Shown piece after piece: positions 7,109 through 18,900 of a DNA stretch of 39,634 nucleotides. Position numbers and translations under genes: made by a program. Position 1 is the first letter of the stretch; the number at the start of each line of letters is the position of its first letter. The stretch comes from a virus: positions 1 to 39,634 of IMG/VR virus record IMGVR_UViG_3300018428_000059; one strand, 5' to 3'. The notes below the pieces were generated by a model, which had not been told where the DNA came from, made no database searches, and worked only from the letters and a program-made list of their open reading frames with translations.

Positions 7109-9297
7109 TATTGTTCATCCCCAGCATAGATCAAGTAGTTAAGTGTTAAGAACGGATTCATAATATCAACAGGTTGACCCAATGAAGTATTAGTATCGAC
7201 ACCGCCTGTACCTTCGTACAATGCACCTGTATCGTTACCAACTAAGTCTGTAACAAGTCTTGTCTTCGAATCCTGGACTGCATTAGCATCATCACTAAAT
7301 GCATAAAACTGTGATCCATCGCCATTGTTATTAACCATATTGTGTTCGTGTTCTGGTAAATTACTAATTTCTAATGTTCTAGTTTCTTGTCCACTTGATG
7401 CACCTAATATATCAGCAGCATCATTAATTGTTCTATTTGCAGCACCTCTAGAGCCCATATTGTCAGCACCTAGTGGGAATCTGCCACGTAAGTCGGGTAC
7501 AGCAAACCAGTTTTCGCCGTCTCCTGTTTCATCCTGTACTTGAGACTGTGATTTAAATCTCCATCTGATCTTATCATGCAATGGCTGATATGCAGAAACT
7601 AGGTAGTTTGAACCGTCACAAACTAACCAACCTGGTGGGATTGGAATATCAGGATCATCAATAATCCCAGCATATGGAACAATAGTTCCAATAGGCGTTA
7701 ACCCTTTAATTTCTGCAAAGATTCTATTACGCGGCATCTTAAAGACACCCTTTGCACCTTTGTTAACAATAAATTCGTCTGTACCATCAGAAGCAACTGG
7801 CGTTTGATTGCCAACTGCGCCTTCTGTTGAAGGTTGATCTGCAATAAAGTTGTTATCAATTACTGTATTAAACGTAACAGTACCTTGTTGTCCATCAAAT
7901 GTTACATTGTTTGCAGTAACCTGTCCTGTCATTCTAAATATAGTCGGAGCTGAAAGTCTATCAGCAAATCCTGAACGTCCCGATACCGATCCTTGAACAT
8001 CTCCTCTTAAACTTCCTACAAATTCTGTAGAATATATTTGAGAAAATACTCTATCCGGTACCCCGATTGTTCTTAAATTGTTTTGATCTGGAAGAATTGC
8101 TGCATTGTATACAGTTTTTAAATCTGAAATGCCTAGACCTGTTAAATCAACACTTGTTGCAGGAATAGAATCTCTATTTCTACCTACAGTTAACGGACCT
8201 TCTATTTTAGCTTGACCTCCAACTGCTAAGTTTTTAGCAATTCCTGCTCCGCCAGCGGTTACAATCGTTCCGCCTGCGATGCTTCCACTATCAGTTAATG
8301 AAGTAATACGTAGCTGTTCGTTAGTCTGTATAGTGCCGTTAACGTCTAATTCTTGCTGCGGACTAACATTGTTGATACCTACTTTTTCTGTACTATCAAC
8401 AGTAACAACAGTAGTATTGTTACCGCTATTATTCATTCTTATTTGTAATGTTGATCCGCTTATTTCATGTTGAAATACACCTGCTTGTCCATCAACATAC
8501 ATTTTTAATTCGTTACTAATACCTACTGAAAGTCCGCCACTATTTTTTATTTTTAATCCATAGTTTGAAATATTTTCAGCATCTTTTCGCATCACGTTTG
8601 CTGCTGTTATAGTTGTACTAGTTAATTCTGAAGGTCCTGGAACAAATAAGTTAAGGGCCTTTTCTGAAATTCCGTTAAACTGAGGTATGCCATCGCCTGT
8701 AATGTCAGCACTTGACAGGTTTATACCTGGACGAAGACCGTTTTCAAAACCTTCGATTGTAGATTTTGGTTCAAATGCTTCACTTGCAACAATAGCAACA
8801 GGTTGTCCTTTTACTTCTATAAACACAACGTCAAACGTTTCGTTATTTGTTGATATAACTTGTCCTGGTCTTGAACCAGTAGCTAGTCCTTCTGCAAATT
8901 CTGGTCCAACCAATACCCATCCAGAACCAGCAAATAAGTATAACTGTTGGTTATCTGTATCAACCCACAAATCGCCAATTACTGAGTTTGCAGCATCAGG
9001 AGCAATATTTGCACGTTTTAAACCACCAGCTGCTACCCACGAACTTCCGTCCCAAAGTTTAAGTTGATCAACACCGGGGCTGTTATCATACCACAGTTGA
9101 CCTTCAACTGGATTTAATGGCTGTGTTGGTGCTGCAAAGTTTTCTAATAGATGCAAAAAGTTTTCTGCGATACTAGAACCATATGCAGTAGTATTACGTC
9201 CAGGAAGTTTTAATGATGTCTCTTGGTTGATTGTATTATCTTCAATTACAATACTACCCTTGTTAACAAAGTCTGAATATCTAATCTCGTATGCCAT
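7108..9297 (-). CDS. Short-tail-fibre-like protein with C-terminal tail collar domain
   Basis: A 729-residue protein, first of three tandem paralogues. Residues 1-200 are the shared N-terminal domain (GRNTTAYGSSIAENFLHLLE, GQLWYDN, GDLWVDTDNQQLYLF, VLVGPEF). From about residue 533 to the end there is a phage tail collar domain like that of T4 gp12 and related fibres: PIGTIVPYAG, PPGWLVCDGSNY, WFAVPDLRGRFPLG, NLPEHEHN and a terminal NPFLTLNYLIYAG. In T4-like phages the collar domain sits near the receptor-binding end of the short fibres, where metal-binding histidines help trimerisation; HEH in EHEHN is a possible counterpart. GAGGTG lies about 8 nt upstream of the ATG. It follows the 205-residue gene by 3 nt, so it is probably read from the late promoter at 9937-9944. 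Confidence 0.85.
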   Translation of the reverse strand: MAYEIRYSDFVNKGSIVIEDNTINQETSLKLPGRNTTAYGSSIAENFLHLLENFAAPTQPLNPVEGQLWYDNSPGVDQLKLWDGSSWVAAGGLKRANIAPDAANSVIGDLWVDTDNQQLYLFAGSGWVLVGPEFAEGLATGSRPGQVISTNNETFDVVFIEVKGQPVAIVASEAFEPKSTIEGFENGLRPGINLSSADITGDGIPQFNGISEKALNLFVPGPSELTSTTITAANVMRKDAENISNYGLKIKNSGGLSVGISNELKMYVDGQAGVFQHEISGSTLQIRMNNSGNNTTVVTVDSTEKVGINNVSPQQELDVNGTIQTNEQLRITSLTDSGSIAGGTIVTAGGAGIAKNLAVGGQAKIEGPLTVGRNRDSIPATSVDLTGLGISDLKTVYNAAILPDQNNLRTIGVPDRVFSQIYSTEFVGSLRGDVQGSVSGRSGFADRLSAPTIFRMTGQVTANNVTFDGQQGTVTFNTVIDNNFIADQPSTEGAVGNQTPVASDGTDEFIVNKGAKGVFKMPRNRIFAEIKGLTPIGTIVPYAGIIDDPDIPIPPGWLVCDGSNYLVSAYQPLHDKIRWRFKSQSQVQDETGDGENWFAVPDLRGRFPLGADNMGSRGAANRTINDAADILGASSGQETRTLEISNLPEHEHNMVNNNGDGSQFYAFSDDANAVQDSKTRLVTDLVGNDTGALYEGTGGVDTNTSLGQPVDIMNPFLTLNYLIYAGDEQ

Positions 9298-9300
9298 TTA

Positions 9301-9918
9301 TTACACCTCGCTAAAACCAGTTAAACTTTGTACTCTAACAGTGTAATCAATCTGTATCAAACGATTCAATGATTTTTGTACTGGATGGAAAATAACATGT
9401 GTAAGCAATCTGCCGTCTGTGCCGTCAACACCTTGGCTTATTAATCCTAATTCATCAAATACATATAAACTTTCTGTATCAGTAGCAGTGTCGAAAGCAT
9501 CTTGACCGTTAGGTTCGCCATAGTCTAACAAACAAGTAACTAATATATCTGTATAGTTTGTGCCGCTAACGTGTCTAGTTTCAATCCTGTTTCTTACAGG
9601 ATCAGTGTTATTACCAGCTTGGTCGTCTACTACTTTATTAAACGTTTGATTGTATAAACTTGCATTAGAGCCTGTACTGTTTGGAGTTAGGTATGTAATA
9701 ATGCCTGTAGGATCAACACTAGTCCCTCCATTTCCAAATGCCATTTTATATATTGGCCCTTGTCCGGCATTAGCAAGAGACTCTGCTAATGCTATACTCA
9801 TGTTTTCATAATGAATAGCATTGCGTTTGTCGATAAGAACTTCGCCACTAGTAGGGTCGTGTATCTTAATGTGTCCCTGCAATAATATTCCGTTTAGATC
9901 TTCAAATTTGTCTGTCAT
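9301..9918 (-). CDS. Conserved-looking virion protein of unknown role
   Basis: A 205-residue soluble protein with no signal peptide or membrane segment. It reads as mostly beta structure, with segments such as LLQGHIKIHDPTSGEVLIDK, MAFGNGGTSVDPTGIITYL and IFHPVQKSLNRLIQIDYTVR. I do not recognise a named T4 homologue. It lies between the giant gp7-position protein and the fibre genes, where T4 encodes gp8-gp11, so a baseplate or fibre-adaptor role is a reasonable inference, though I cannot align it to those proteins. It has its own late promoter (9937-9944), which overlaps the stop codon of the giant gene, and an AGGA ribosome-binding site before the ATG. Confidence 0.7.
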   Translation of the reverse strand: MTDKFEDLNGILLQGHIKIHDPTSGEVLIDKRNAIHYENMSIALAESLANAGQGPIYKMAFGNGGTSVDPTGIITYLTPNSTGSNASLYNQTFNKVVDDQAGNNTDPVRNRIETRHVSGTNYTDILVTCLLDYGEPNGQDAFDTATDTESLYVFDELGLISQGVDGTDGRLLTHVIFHPVQKSLNRLIQIDYTVRVQSLTGFSEV

Positions 9919-9936
9919 GTTATTTTCCTGCTACTG

Positions 9937-9944
9937 TATTTATT
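9937..9944 (-). promoter_or_regulatory. T4-type late promoter (AATAAATA on the minus strand)
   Basis: The NATAAATA match lies 19 nt upstream of the ATG at 9918 and overlaps the stop codon of the giant gene (9940-9942). It would drive the 205-residue gene and the two coupled fibre genes after it, without depending on a full 15.6-kb transcript of the giant gene. Confidence 0.7.
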
Positions 9945-12900
9945 TAGGTAACTCAGTTGTTGCTCCACGTATGAATTCTGCAATAGAATTTTTTGCATAT
10001 CTTAATTGTTCTCCTGGGTTTTGCCACAATTTGCCTATTTTTCTTACAATAAGCACCCTACTATTTGCTTCAGGAGAGTTTAACAATGTAATAATTGCAA
10101 CATTGTCGTCAGTAATAGTAAGTTCAAATTCCGGAGGTAATATAGTATCGCCCTCCGGACTGTCTTGGTTTATAAAGTCTTGTATTAGATTGCCGTCGGA
10201 ATCTACTTTTTGGAATTGATAAGCACTAATAGCATTCTTACGTAATCTCTTACCACTTACAAAAACTTCAAATTCGTCTACTCCCTTTGTAGGAATCCAA
10301 TCTAAAACTATTTGTGTTGACTCGTCCTCTAACTTAATTAGTGTAACCATTTCGTCAGTATAAGGAATAGACTCAGTTATTCCCTGATCCATTATTTCAG
10401 TACCTGCAATATACGAAAGTTTTGGACTTGTTCCGAGTGTGCCTCTTCTTAACTGGCTTACTGTATTTCCGTCAACTTGGAAATATTCAATTCTTTCACC
10501 ATCTATGAATAATACACCCGGAATATTAAGTTCTGTACTAGGTAAAGTCAATCCTGTTGCATCGTCTAGCTCAATAACTTTATCAGTTATACCTAATGGC
10601 TGTGCTAAAAGATATACTTTATCTTGGTTTAGACGCTTGTAGTGTGTCCTATTCAGCATATCTTTAAACATTCTATAACCAAACTTAGCGTTAGTCTTAG
10701 ATCCTGCAAAGTGTATAACCTGTATTCTATCATCCGGTTCTACTTTTCTTATAATTTGAACATACTCGTCCATCTTTGCAAGTCTATAATCAACATTAGG
10801 TGTAAGCAGTTCACCGTTTAGTGTAACCCACAAGTACGCTGTACTTATCGCAGGTTGTCTTAGTTTTATTAGGCCATTATTTAACCTTCTAAAGTCATAA
10901 TAATCATCAGTTCCAGCAACTAAGTTTCCTTGTGCTGCATTAACTCTTGTTTCAATCTGCAAATCTTGGATATCATGTTTGCTAAATTTATAAATTACAA
11001 TTTCTGCGTCTTGAGCCGGTATATCATTGAGTACTATGTTATCACCTGCTTCAATTAATGTAACACTAAGCATGTTATTAGATATTGCACCGCTTTCGGT
11101 TCCTTCTACTGGTATGCTTGGATCGTCATCAAATTGCTCTACTAACTCAGGATATGGTCCAATTAATTCTAATCTATTATTATTATAAGTTTTTACTGTA
11201 GCAGAAATAATTGTACTATCGCCTGTACCTATTTCAACTGTTTCGCCAGGCACAAACGACCCGTTTACATTTGCTAAAATTACTTCTGTATTTTGAGAGA
11301 ATGAATATTCACTAGTGTAAGGAACAAATATTTCTAAATCGTCGCCTATTTGCCCTACGTTGTCAAATAATACAACCTGAGTATTTGCAAAGTCCCAACG
11401 ATAATCTGTTAATAATCCTAGTTTTTCACCGTTAATATACACATCTACTTGGTCTGGACTCAATGTACTAGGTCCAAACTGCGCACTATCTAATGGATAC
11501 TCTCTTCCTGATTCAATAAACCAATGCTGTGTATATCCTGGATACAATATTTTGTTATCAACTCTAACAACAATATTATGACTTAATGGCAATTTACTAA
11601 ACGGAGCAGGATCTGTATTAAATATTACAGTACTTCCGTCACCAATATGTTTATCTATTGTAATTTCACTATAAGATGTTATGCCAGAAACAGCATTTGT
11701 TGCGTCAAATAACGAATAGTGTATAAATGAATTAGCTGGCGGTGCAGTTACAAATCTTAAGCCTAGCATACCGTTATCTGTTTCATAGATACTAGCACTA
11801 GCATTTACACCGTCAATTGTTATATACGAAGATAAATTCTCTCTATAAACTACATTAGTAATAAACTCTAACTTCTCGCCTGTTCCAGTAAAGGCCGAAA
11901 TATCAATTAATGCTTCGCCGTTGTCTCCGATTGACGAAATGTTAATTCTGTCTCCTACTGTTAACGGATTATTCATAACAACTTTATTTTCAACAAAGTT
12001 AATTTCGTAATCCTCGTCTACTTCTAGTATAGATCCGTTTACTTTAACAATAACTGCTTGTTTATTATGCGGTAATGTTTCTAAGAAAAATTCTTGATTA
12101 ATAGTTGCAGTTGCAGTATAATTTCTTGTTGTAATTAGACTGCTTCCATCTCCTGCACGATCGTAAACTTTCATATCCAATGTGTCAAGTAATTGTCCTG
12201 GAACTAATTCTTCCGGTCCTGCCGATGTAGTTGGAGTAATAAAGCCATCGCCGTCAATTGTAATGTCTGCTGCATCTAACCCTGTAGCAGTACCATATGC
12301 AAGATTTCCACCTTCGATCAAACTATCAAAACCAGAAGCAGGTAAGAAACTACCGTCTGATGATGCTTTTCTAATTACTACTACTTGATCTTTAGGTGCT
12401 TCAAATGCTGTATCAGTATAGTATTCTTCAAATTCTTCAACATTTTCTATTACAACAAAATATCTAGGATTACCATCGTCGTCAATGTCAGTTACATAAC
12501 TTGATTCTTCAGTAGTAACTGTTTTCATTATTGCGTTTGGATTTCCTAAAGCAACTATAGTAACGCCGTCTTCTGCAAGATAAGTTTTAGTACTACCGTC
12601 ATAGTTAACATCGTCAACTCGTATACCATTAATGTAAACATTATACTGTTCACCTGCTTCTAACGGCTTGCTTAGTTGAAATCTCTTAGTGCTACCGTCA
12701 GTATAAAATGTTTCATCTTCAAAGTTTTCGTCATACGTATCCCAGGCTGATGTATACCAAGGTTGAGAATCAAATCCTAAATCAGAACCAAATTCAAAAG
12801 ACCTTACTTCTACTCCACCGTAGTCTACACCAGACATTAACTGTCCTAAATCCTTACCATACTGACCTGTTTCAGGATTGTATAACGTATTAATTCTATC

Positions 12901-15900
12901 TGCTGCATTTAATAAATTATAGCTCTTGTTATATTCAACACGTATAACTGTTCCTACAGGTTGAGCCTGTGTTAGTGTAATATAACCCAATTGTCTAGTG
13001 TAAGTTTTAGTACCTTGTTTCTGCTTTATAGTTTCATTATTATAAGAATATTCACTACTTAGTGCTTCAGTCCCGTCAAAGAAAACTTTAATGTTTGCTC
13101 TAGTTAAATCCATTGGCCATTTTAAAGTTAGTTTAAGTTCAATGCCGCCACTTGTGAATTCTTCAACTTCGGATAAGTTTAAAAACTCGTAGTTAGGCGA
13201 AGTTCTATCAAACTTTTGCGTAATACTATAATGTTTAACTTTATTATTACCTAGTATAACAGAAAGTCTAGGCTGTAATCCGCCATCTTCTTGTGTTCCA
13301 ACTATTTCTACAGAAGGAGGACTAGTGTATCCAGATCCTGGATCAGTGATAACTATTGACTTAACACTTCCGCTACCAATAAATGCTTTTGCCTTTGCTC
13401 CGGTTCCGCCACCGCCTGATATAATTACATTAGGAACTTGAGTAAATCCGGTTCCGCCATCTTGTATTTCTATTGCTTCAACTTCAAATGTAAAATTATC
13501 AAGCCAATGTTTTGCTGGATATAATGTTTCATCAAAATTTATTCCAATAAGTACTCCGTCTTGAATTGCAACTTCAGGAGCAACAATCTTGTTTAATTCC
13601 TTATCGTAGAACGGAGCAAGATCAAAATCAGTGGTAACACTCTGAGTATTATCAATTGTATCGTACGATGATAGATATTCACGTATTTTAGCTTTATAAG
13701 GTTTAACTTCGTTTACATAATCTTCGTAACTTTCTAAGTTATCATTTTGGAATGTAGTACGTTGTTCTAATGTTCCAACATTATGTTTTGCTTTAATAAA
13801 GCTGGTTTTAAATGCCCAGTCTACATAATTCTGTTCTGCAAACACATAGCGTAAACTTGCAAAGAATAGTTGATTATATTCCTCCGCTAACTCATCTACA
13901 AAAATATCATCTCTAATTGTTTCAATAATCTTTCTTAATTCGACTGCATTATCATCTTCGAGATATAATTTAGATAAAAATTCAATTGTGCCGCCTTCAC
14001 GACCAACTGTTCTATAACCTGTACTAAGATCAGGAGAATCTAGATTAACAATTTTTTCAAGTAATATCCATCCACCGGAACCTACATTTGAGATTTTAAT
14101 AATATCGCCTAAATCATCATTTAACCCGCTTAGTTGATAATAATCATCTATTAAAAAGTCTATGCCTGTTAACGCACTGTAACCAGTTAAATACCAATCT
14201 TTATATTTCCAAAACTCAGATACATCATAGTATTGTTTATTTGTAATAGACCAAACTCTTGTATCTGGATTCCAACCGTAAATTGTCCAACCTCCGTTAT
14301 TAGTGCTATCTGCACGTACAAGAACACTTAACGGTCTTACAGTAAGTGTAAGACTATCGGTGTAGTTTGTGCCGCCATTAATAATTTCAACACTTGTAAT
14401 AATACCTAAATTATTTAATATCGGTTTTAGTTCTAAGTTTTCACCTGTACCATTAATTTTAATAGTAGGTGCTATTCTATATCCTCGGCCACCATTAACT
14501 ATAGTTACACTAGTAACTACACCATCTTCGATTACTGGCTGTAATATAGCTGTTGCAGCACGTACTGTACCAACAAACTCTAATTCTTGCTCAGTATCGA
14601 TAGCAGTATCATAATGCCCGGAAATAAAAGTCGGAACAGGATCTTTTTCAAATAATTTTGTTGTGTCAAAATTATCTAATATAAGTTGATCTTTAAGTAC
14701 TCTGTTAACTCTTTCTACATATTGTTTTAATGCTTCTTGTCTATTTACAAACCAGCTTTGTCTCGGTCTATTAAGAGATCCGTATTTTTGTTTTACACTT
14801 AACGTTGGATCAGGCACAGGTCTATGATATTTGTCAGAACCTATTAAACTATCAATCCATTTATCTTCAATTACACTCTTAGGCTTACTTGTACTCAGAC
14901 CTTCCGAAATAATTTGATATTCATTATGAATATTATTTTCTTGATTATCGATTGTCCAATAACGGAAATTAATTGCAACATCTGAGTCTGAAAGACTCTT
15001 ATTACAATTATATAAAATAAATCTATCATTACCAAGAATAGTAACAAATTTAAGTCGCTGACCTGCTGGATCTCTAATAATATTTGCAACATCATATGAA
15101 CTACGGCGTCTACTTTCTATATCAGGAGTAACTCGCTTGTTCTTGACCCAGAAATAATATTTCTTAACAAATCCCTGACTTATAGGATCGTATACATCTT
15201 TTTCAACATATTTAGAAGTTCCGTACTTAGAAGTTCCGCTTATTCCTCTTGCTGAGCCAAGGTTTGTATCTGCACGTTGATCCCAAACATCAGGAGCTAT
15301 ATTACTTTCCACCCACTCATAAACATCAATAGATGACCCAGTAGCCAACGATCCCCAAACACTTTGAGAATATATAACACTGCCTTGATTATAATCTACA
15401 TACTTGACTGTGCTTAAATCCCACCATAGTTCTCCTACTTGCTTTTCGCCCCAGGTAGTATATTTTGTTTTCTCTGTTTGATTTCCTACATTATAAAATG
15501 CTGGATCAAAATATGTCTTGTAGGAAAGTTCTTGCTCAGCAAGGCCTGAAATTTTTCCTGCAACAGGATCGATTATATCAAGTCTTGAAAGTAATAAATT
15601 TGTTTTAGTGTTGTATATAAACGATCCTCTAAATTTGTCAACTTCGGGTTGATCAATCGGGCTTCTTATTACGTTCCATATTTTTTGATCTTGTTGTCTA
15701 TGATAAACTGCGACTTTACCAGGGCCGCTGCCATTATTAATTGTTGGTAACCCAACATAGATTTTATTATTTTTAACAAGTACATCCTTGCCAAAATTAA
15801 CAACACTAAAATCAGTATATTCTAAACGTTGACCGTAAACTAACGAATTGTTTATATTTTCGTAGATATAAACAACACCGCTGTCTACTATACGTTTTGC

Positions 15901-18900
15901 AAATTTAGTAAACCCTTTATCAAAAATAGTTTCAACTGGTGATAACGGACTATTAGGATCATTAACATATCTGCCAAGGGTATTACTAGTATCTTGGAAC
16001 CTATCATAGGTTGTGTCTAATATAATATCACCTCTTGCACTTGTTACTACTAACTGATTTCCGTCAAAACCAAGATTTATTCCAAAACCTTCTGTCTGTT
16101 CCTTATTAGGACTATTAAGTATTTGACTTTGCTGGTATGTACCGTTTACATTTTTATAGACATACACTCTACCTTGATACGGTTGATCAGCGTCTGTGTT
16201 AGGTGCTCCTACAGCAATAATATTTCCGTCATCAGAAACTACAACAGACTCTCCATAACTTCTTGCTTCCAAAGGAGCATCAAATTCTTGTATAATTTCA
16301 AAGTGAGAATTTTTAAGTCTGTATATGACTAGTTTATTTCTGTCGCTGTATTCTGCAATCGTTGCTAATATATTTCCAGAATCACTAATATCAAATGTTC
16401 TGCCATATGCTGTAGTTGTTAAGTCAGCAATACTTTCAATGTCACTAGGTATAACTAACCCTGTGGTATTAGGCAAGTATCCTATAAAGTCAACATGGTC
16501 ACCTAAGACTTTCCATTTATTGCTATTAAATTCTTCAGCTTGTATATTTGTAAGTGCTCTATAAAATACATTGTTGTATACTACTATTTGATCTTGATAA
16601 TAATCTGAAACATTACTGTAAATACCTTTAAAGTTAGTATCTCTACCAACTGTCCAATTGTAAGTTTTTCCGTAAATGTCAGTACCATTAACAACAAAAT
16701 ACAATCTTCCTCTACCTGGATTTGTAGTAATATCGTTAGTATGCGTTTCTTTGCTGTTTATTACTAACTTATAAAAATCTCCAGATTGAATAATTTTTAA
16801 AGAAGATGCTAGTTCTCTACCTTCTTCTCTATTAGGAAGAATAAATCCGTTAATAAAATTATATCTGTCAAGTACATCGTCTTTTTCATATACGAAAAAT
16901 GCACCTTCTCTTACAACTTCACTAGCTGCCCTATTTGTATTAATAGGAATATTATCAACTTCTTCCCAGTCATTATTTGAATTACTAGGAACCAATGGTG
17001 TTCTTGGAAGTCCAGGTTTGAATTCTTCTATCCAAGTTAAATATTCAATGCCAGATATAAATTCTGTTTCGTAGATACCTATTTCATCTGAAACATTTGC
17101 ATTTAATGGCAAAATAAATCTCTCAGGCAATGGAAGTTGTTCTGTATGTTGGAAAACTGCTATTTTACCTATATCAGAATCTGCAAGCTGTCGTGATTCT
17201 GTAGTTCCTATTCTTCTTAATTGTCCGTTACCTTCATCCTTATTAAGATACATTGAAGTAGGAGCCAAACCATCAATATATCTAGAACCAAAGCTAAAAT
17301 CACCTGTAACATTCTTTACATATATTCTTGCTTTATCGAGATCTCTTTGATAAAGCACAACTTCTGCTGTTGCCCCGGTAGTTCCTTCACGAACAATATC
17401 CCCCGGAACTAAATCTATCTCAGCAAAAATATCATAGTCAATATATCCATCCCATAAATCTACCGGTACTTGAACCTTGTTAATTATATTGTAGGGATTA
17501 TCGCCAAATCCTTTTGCAGATAAATCAGGTAATGTACCAGATGTACCAGGAATGTCGTTTAGCCAAACTCCAATATAAGGAGATGGCGATTGAGGATCAT
17601 TAAACGCCGAAGTTGCTTTATCTGAGACATTTTTAGGAAGTCTAACTATCCATCTATTATCCAAAAATGTCTGTGTTCCGGCACCAGCAATACCTCTAGA
17701 TTGGTGACTTAACACTCTAACTATATCTGTTTCTTTTTGGAAGGGCTTGTCAACACCTGCTAGAATTTCTACAGGTATTTCATATCTAGTATCTATAGAG
17801 TTTTTATAAGGTAATATGTCTACACTTTCGTGCCATGTTGCATCTGGATTTGAAAAAGTATTAGGATCAAAATTATTTTTTATATCCTTAATAACAAGTC
17901 CGTGCCCATTATCTGTTATTATACCATTTGGATTGTAATTAAATCCTGTTGCAATTTCCCAATAGCCGCCTAAAATAGAGCTTCGGTCTACTGGCTCGTG
18001 TAAAGGTCTTGTATATTCTCCAATTAAGAATGTATCATTAATATATAAAGTTCCTGTTTCTTCAAAAATACCATTTTTATCGTTTGCGTATACAACAAGA
18101 CGACCTAGTTCATTTTTTACATAAACAACAGTAGCATTACCTGTTGGTGTTGTTACTGTATCTCCTGCAGAGACACTCGGAATGTTTAATGGATCTACGA
18201 CATAAAATACTTCTTCGACTTTTCTTCTAATAGTATGAACATTAGTTTCAAAGAAAGTTTTATCAATACCTGGCAATTTATTATTAAACGGCTTATTAAT
18301 TTTTCTTAGAAATCCGTTAAAATCTCCGCCTAGAGGATTTGCTAACTCTCCAGAACCTAATCTAGGACCTATAGGCTCTCCACTAAACCCTATATTAGGA
18401 TTAACAGGAAGTGTTAAATCTTCATCGTAGTATATCTCTAAATAATCATTGCCTAAAACTTTTACAAAGAATTTAACATTTTCTAAACCCTTAACACCTT
18501 CTTGTTCTAAAGTATCAAAAGGAATATTAGGATCACTATTATCAAACTGATCTACAAGAATTGTAATATTATCGTTAGGAACATCAGTAATGATTATTTC
18601 ATCGTTATCCTCTAAGTTATGAGCTGTATCAGTAATTAGTTTCATCGGAGATGCTGATAAATCTATACCAACAATCGAAACTTCTGAAATTGGATTATAG
18701 TTATGAGAAATGTTATCCCATCCTAAATATAATCTATCTCCTATATTACTTCCTTCATAAGCATCTATAGGAGCTCTTACAAGAATATGATCTGTAGTCG
18801 TATCTATTAGAGGTACATCACCTGTTGCTAATAGTTTAATATCTGTATAATCGCCATACAATTTGTATAGTTCAGAACGCCACCTACTTGCACTATCAAA

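Noticed and set aside
8687-9067. 126-residue plus-strand frame opposite the collar fibre gene.
   Set aside because: It is antisense to a clearly recognised protein and has no promoter, ribosome-binding site or recognisable domain.
9821-10219. 132-residue plus-strand frame spanning the giant gene's 3' end.
   Set aside because: It runs antisense across two real genes and the promoter between them; low-complexity hydrophobic translation typical of a shadow frame.
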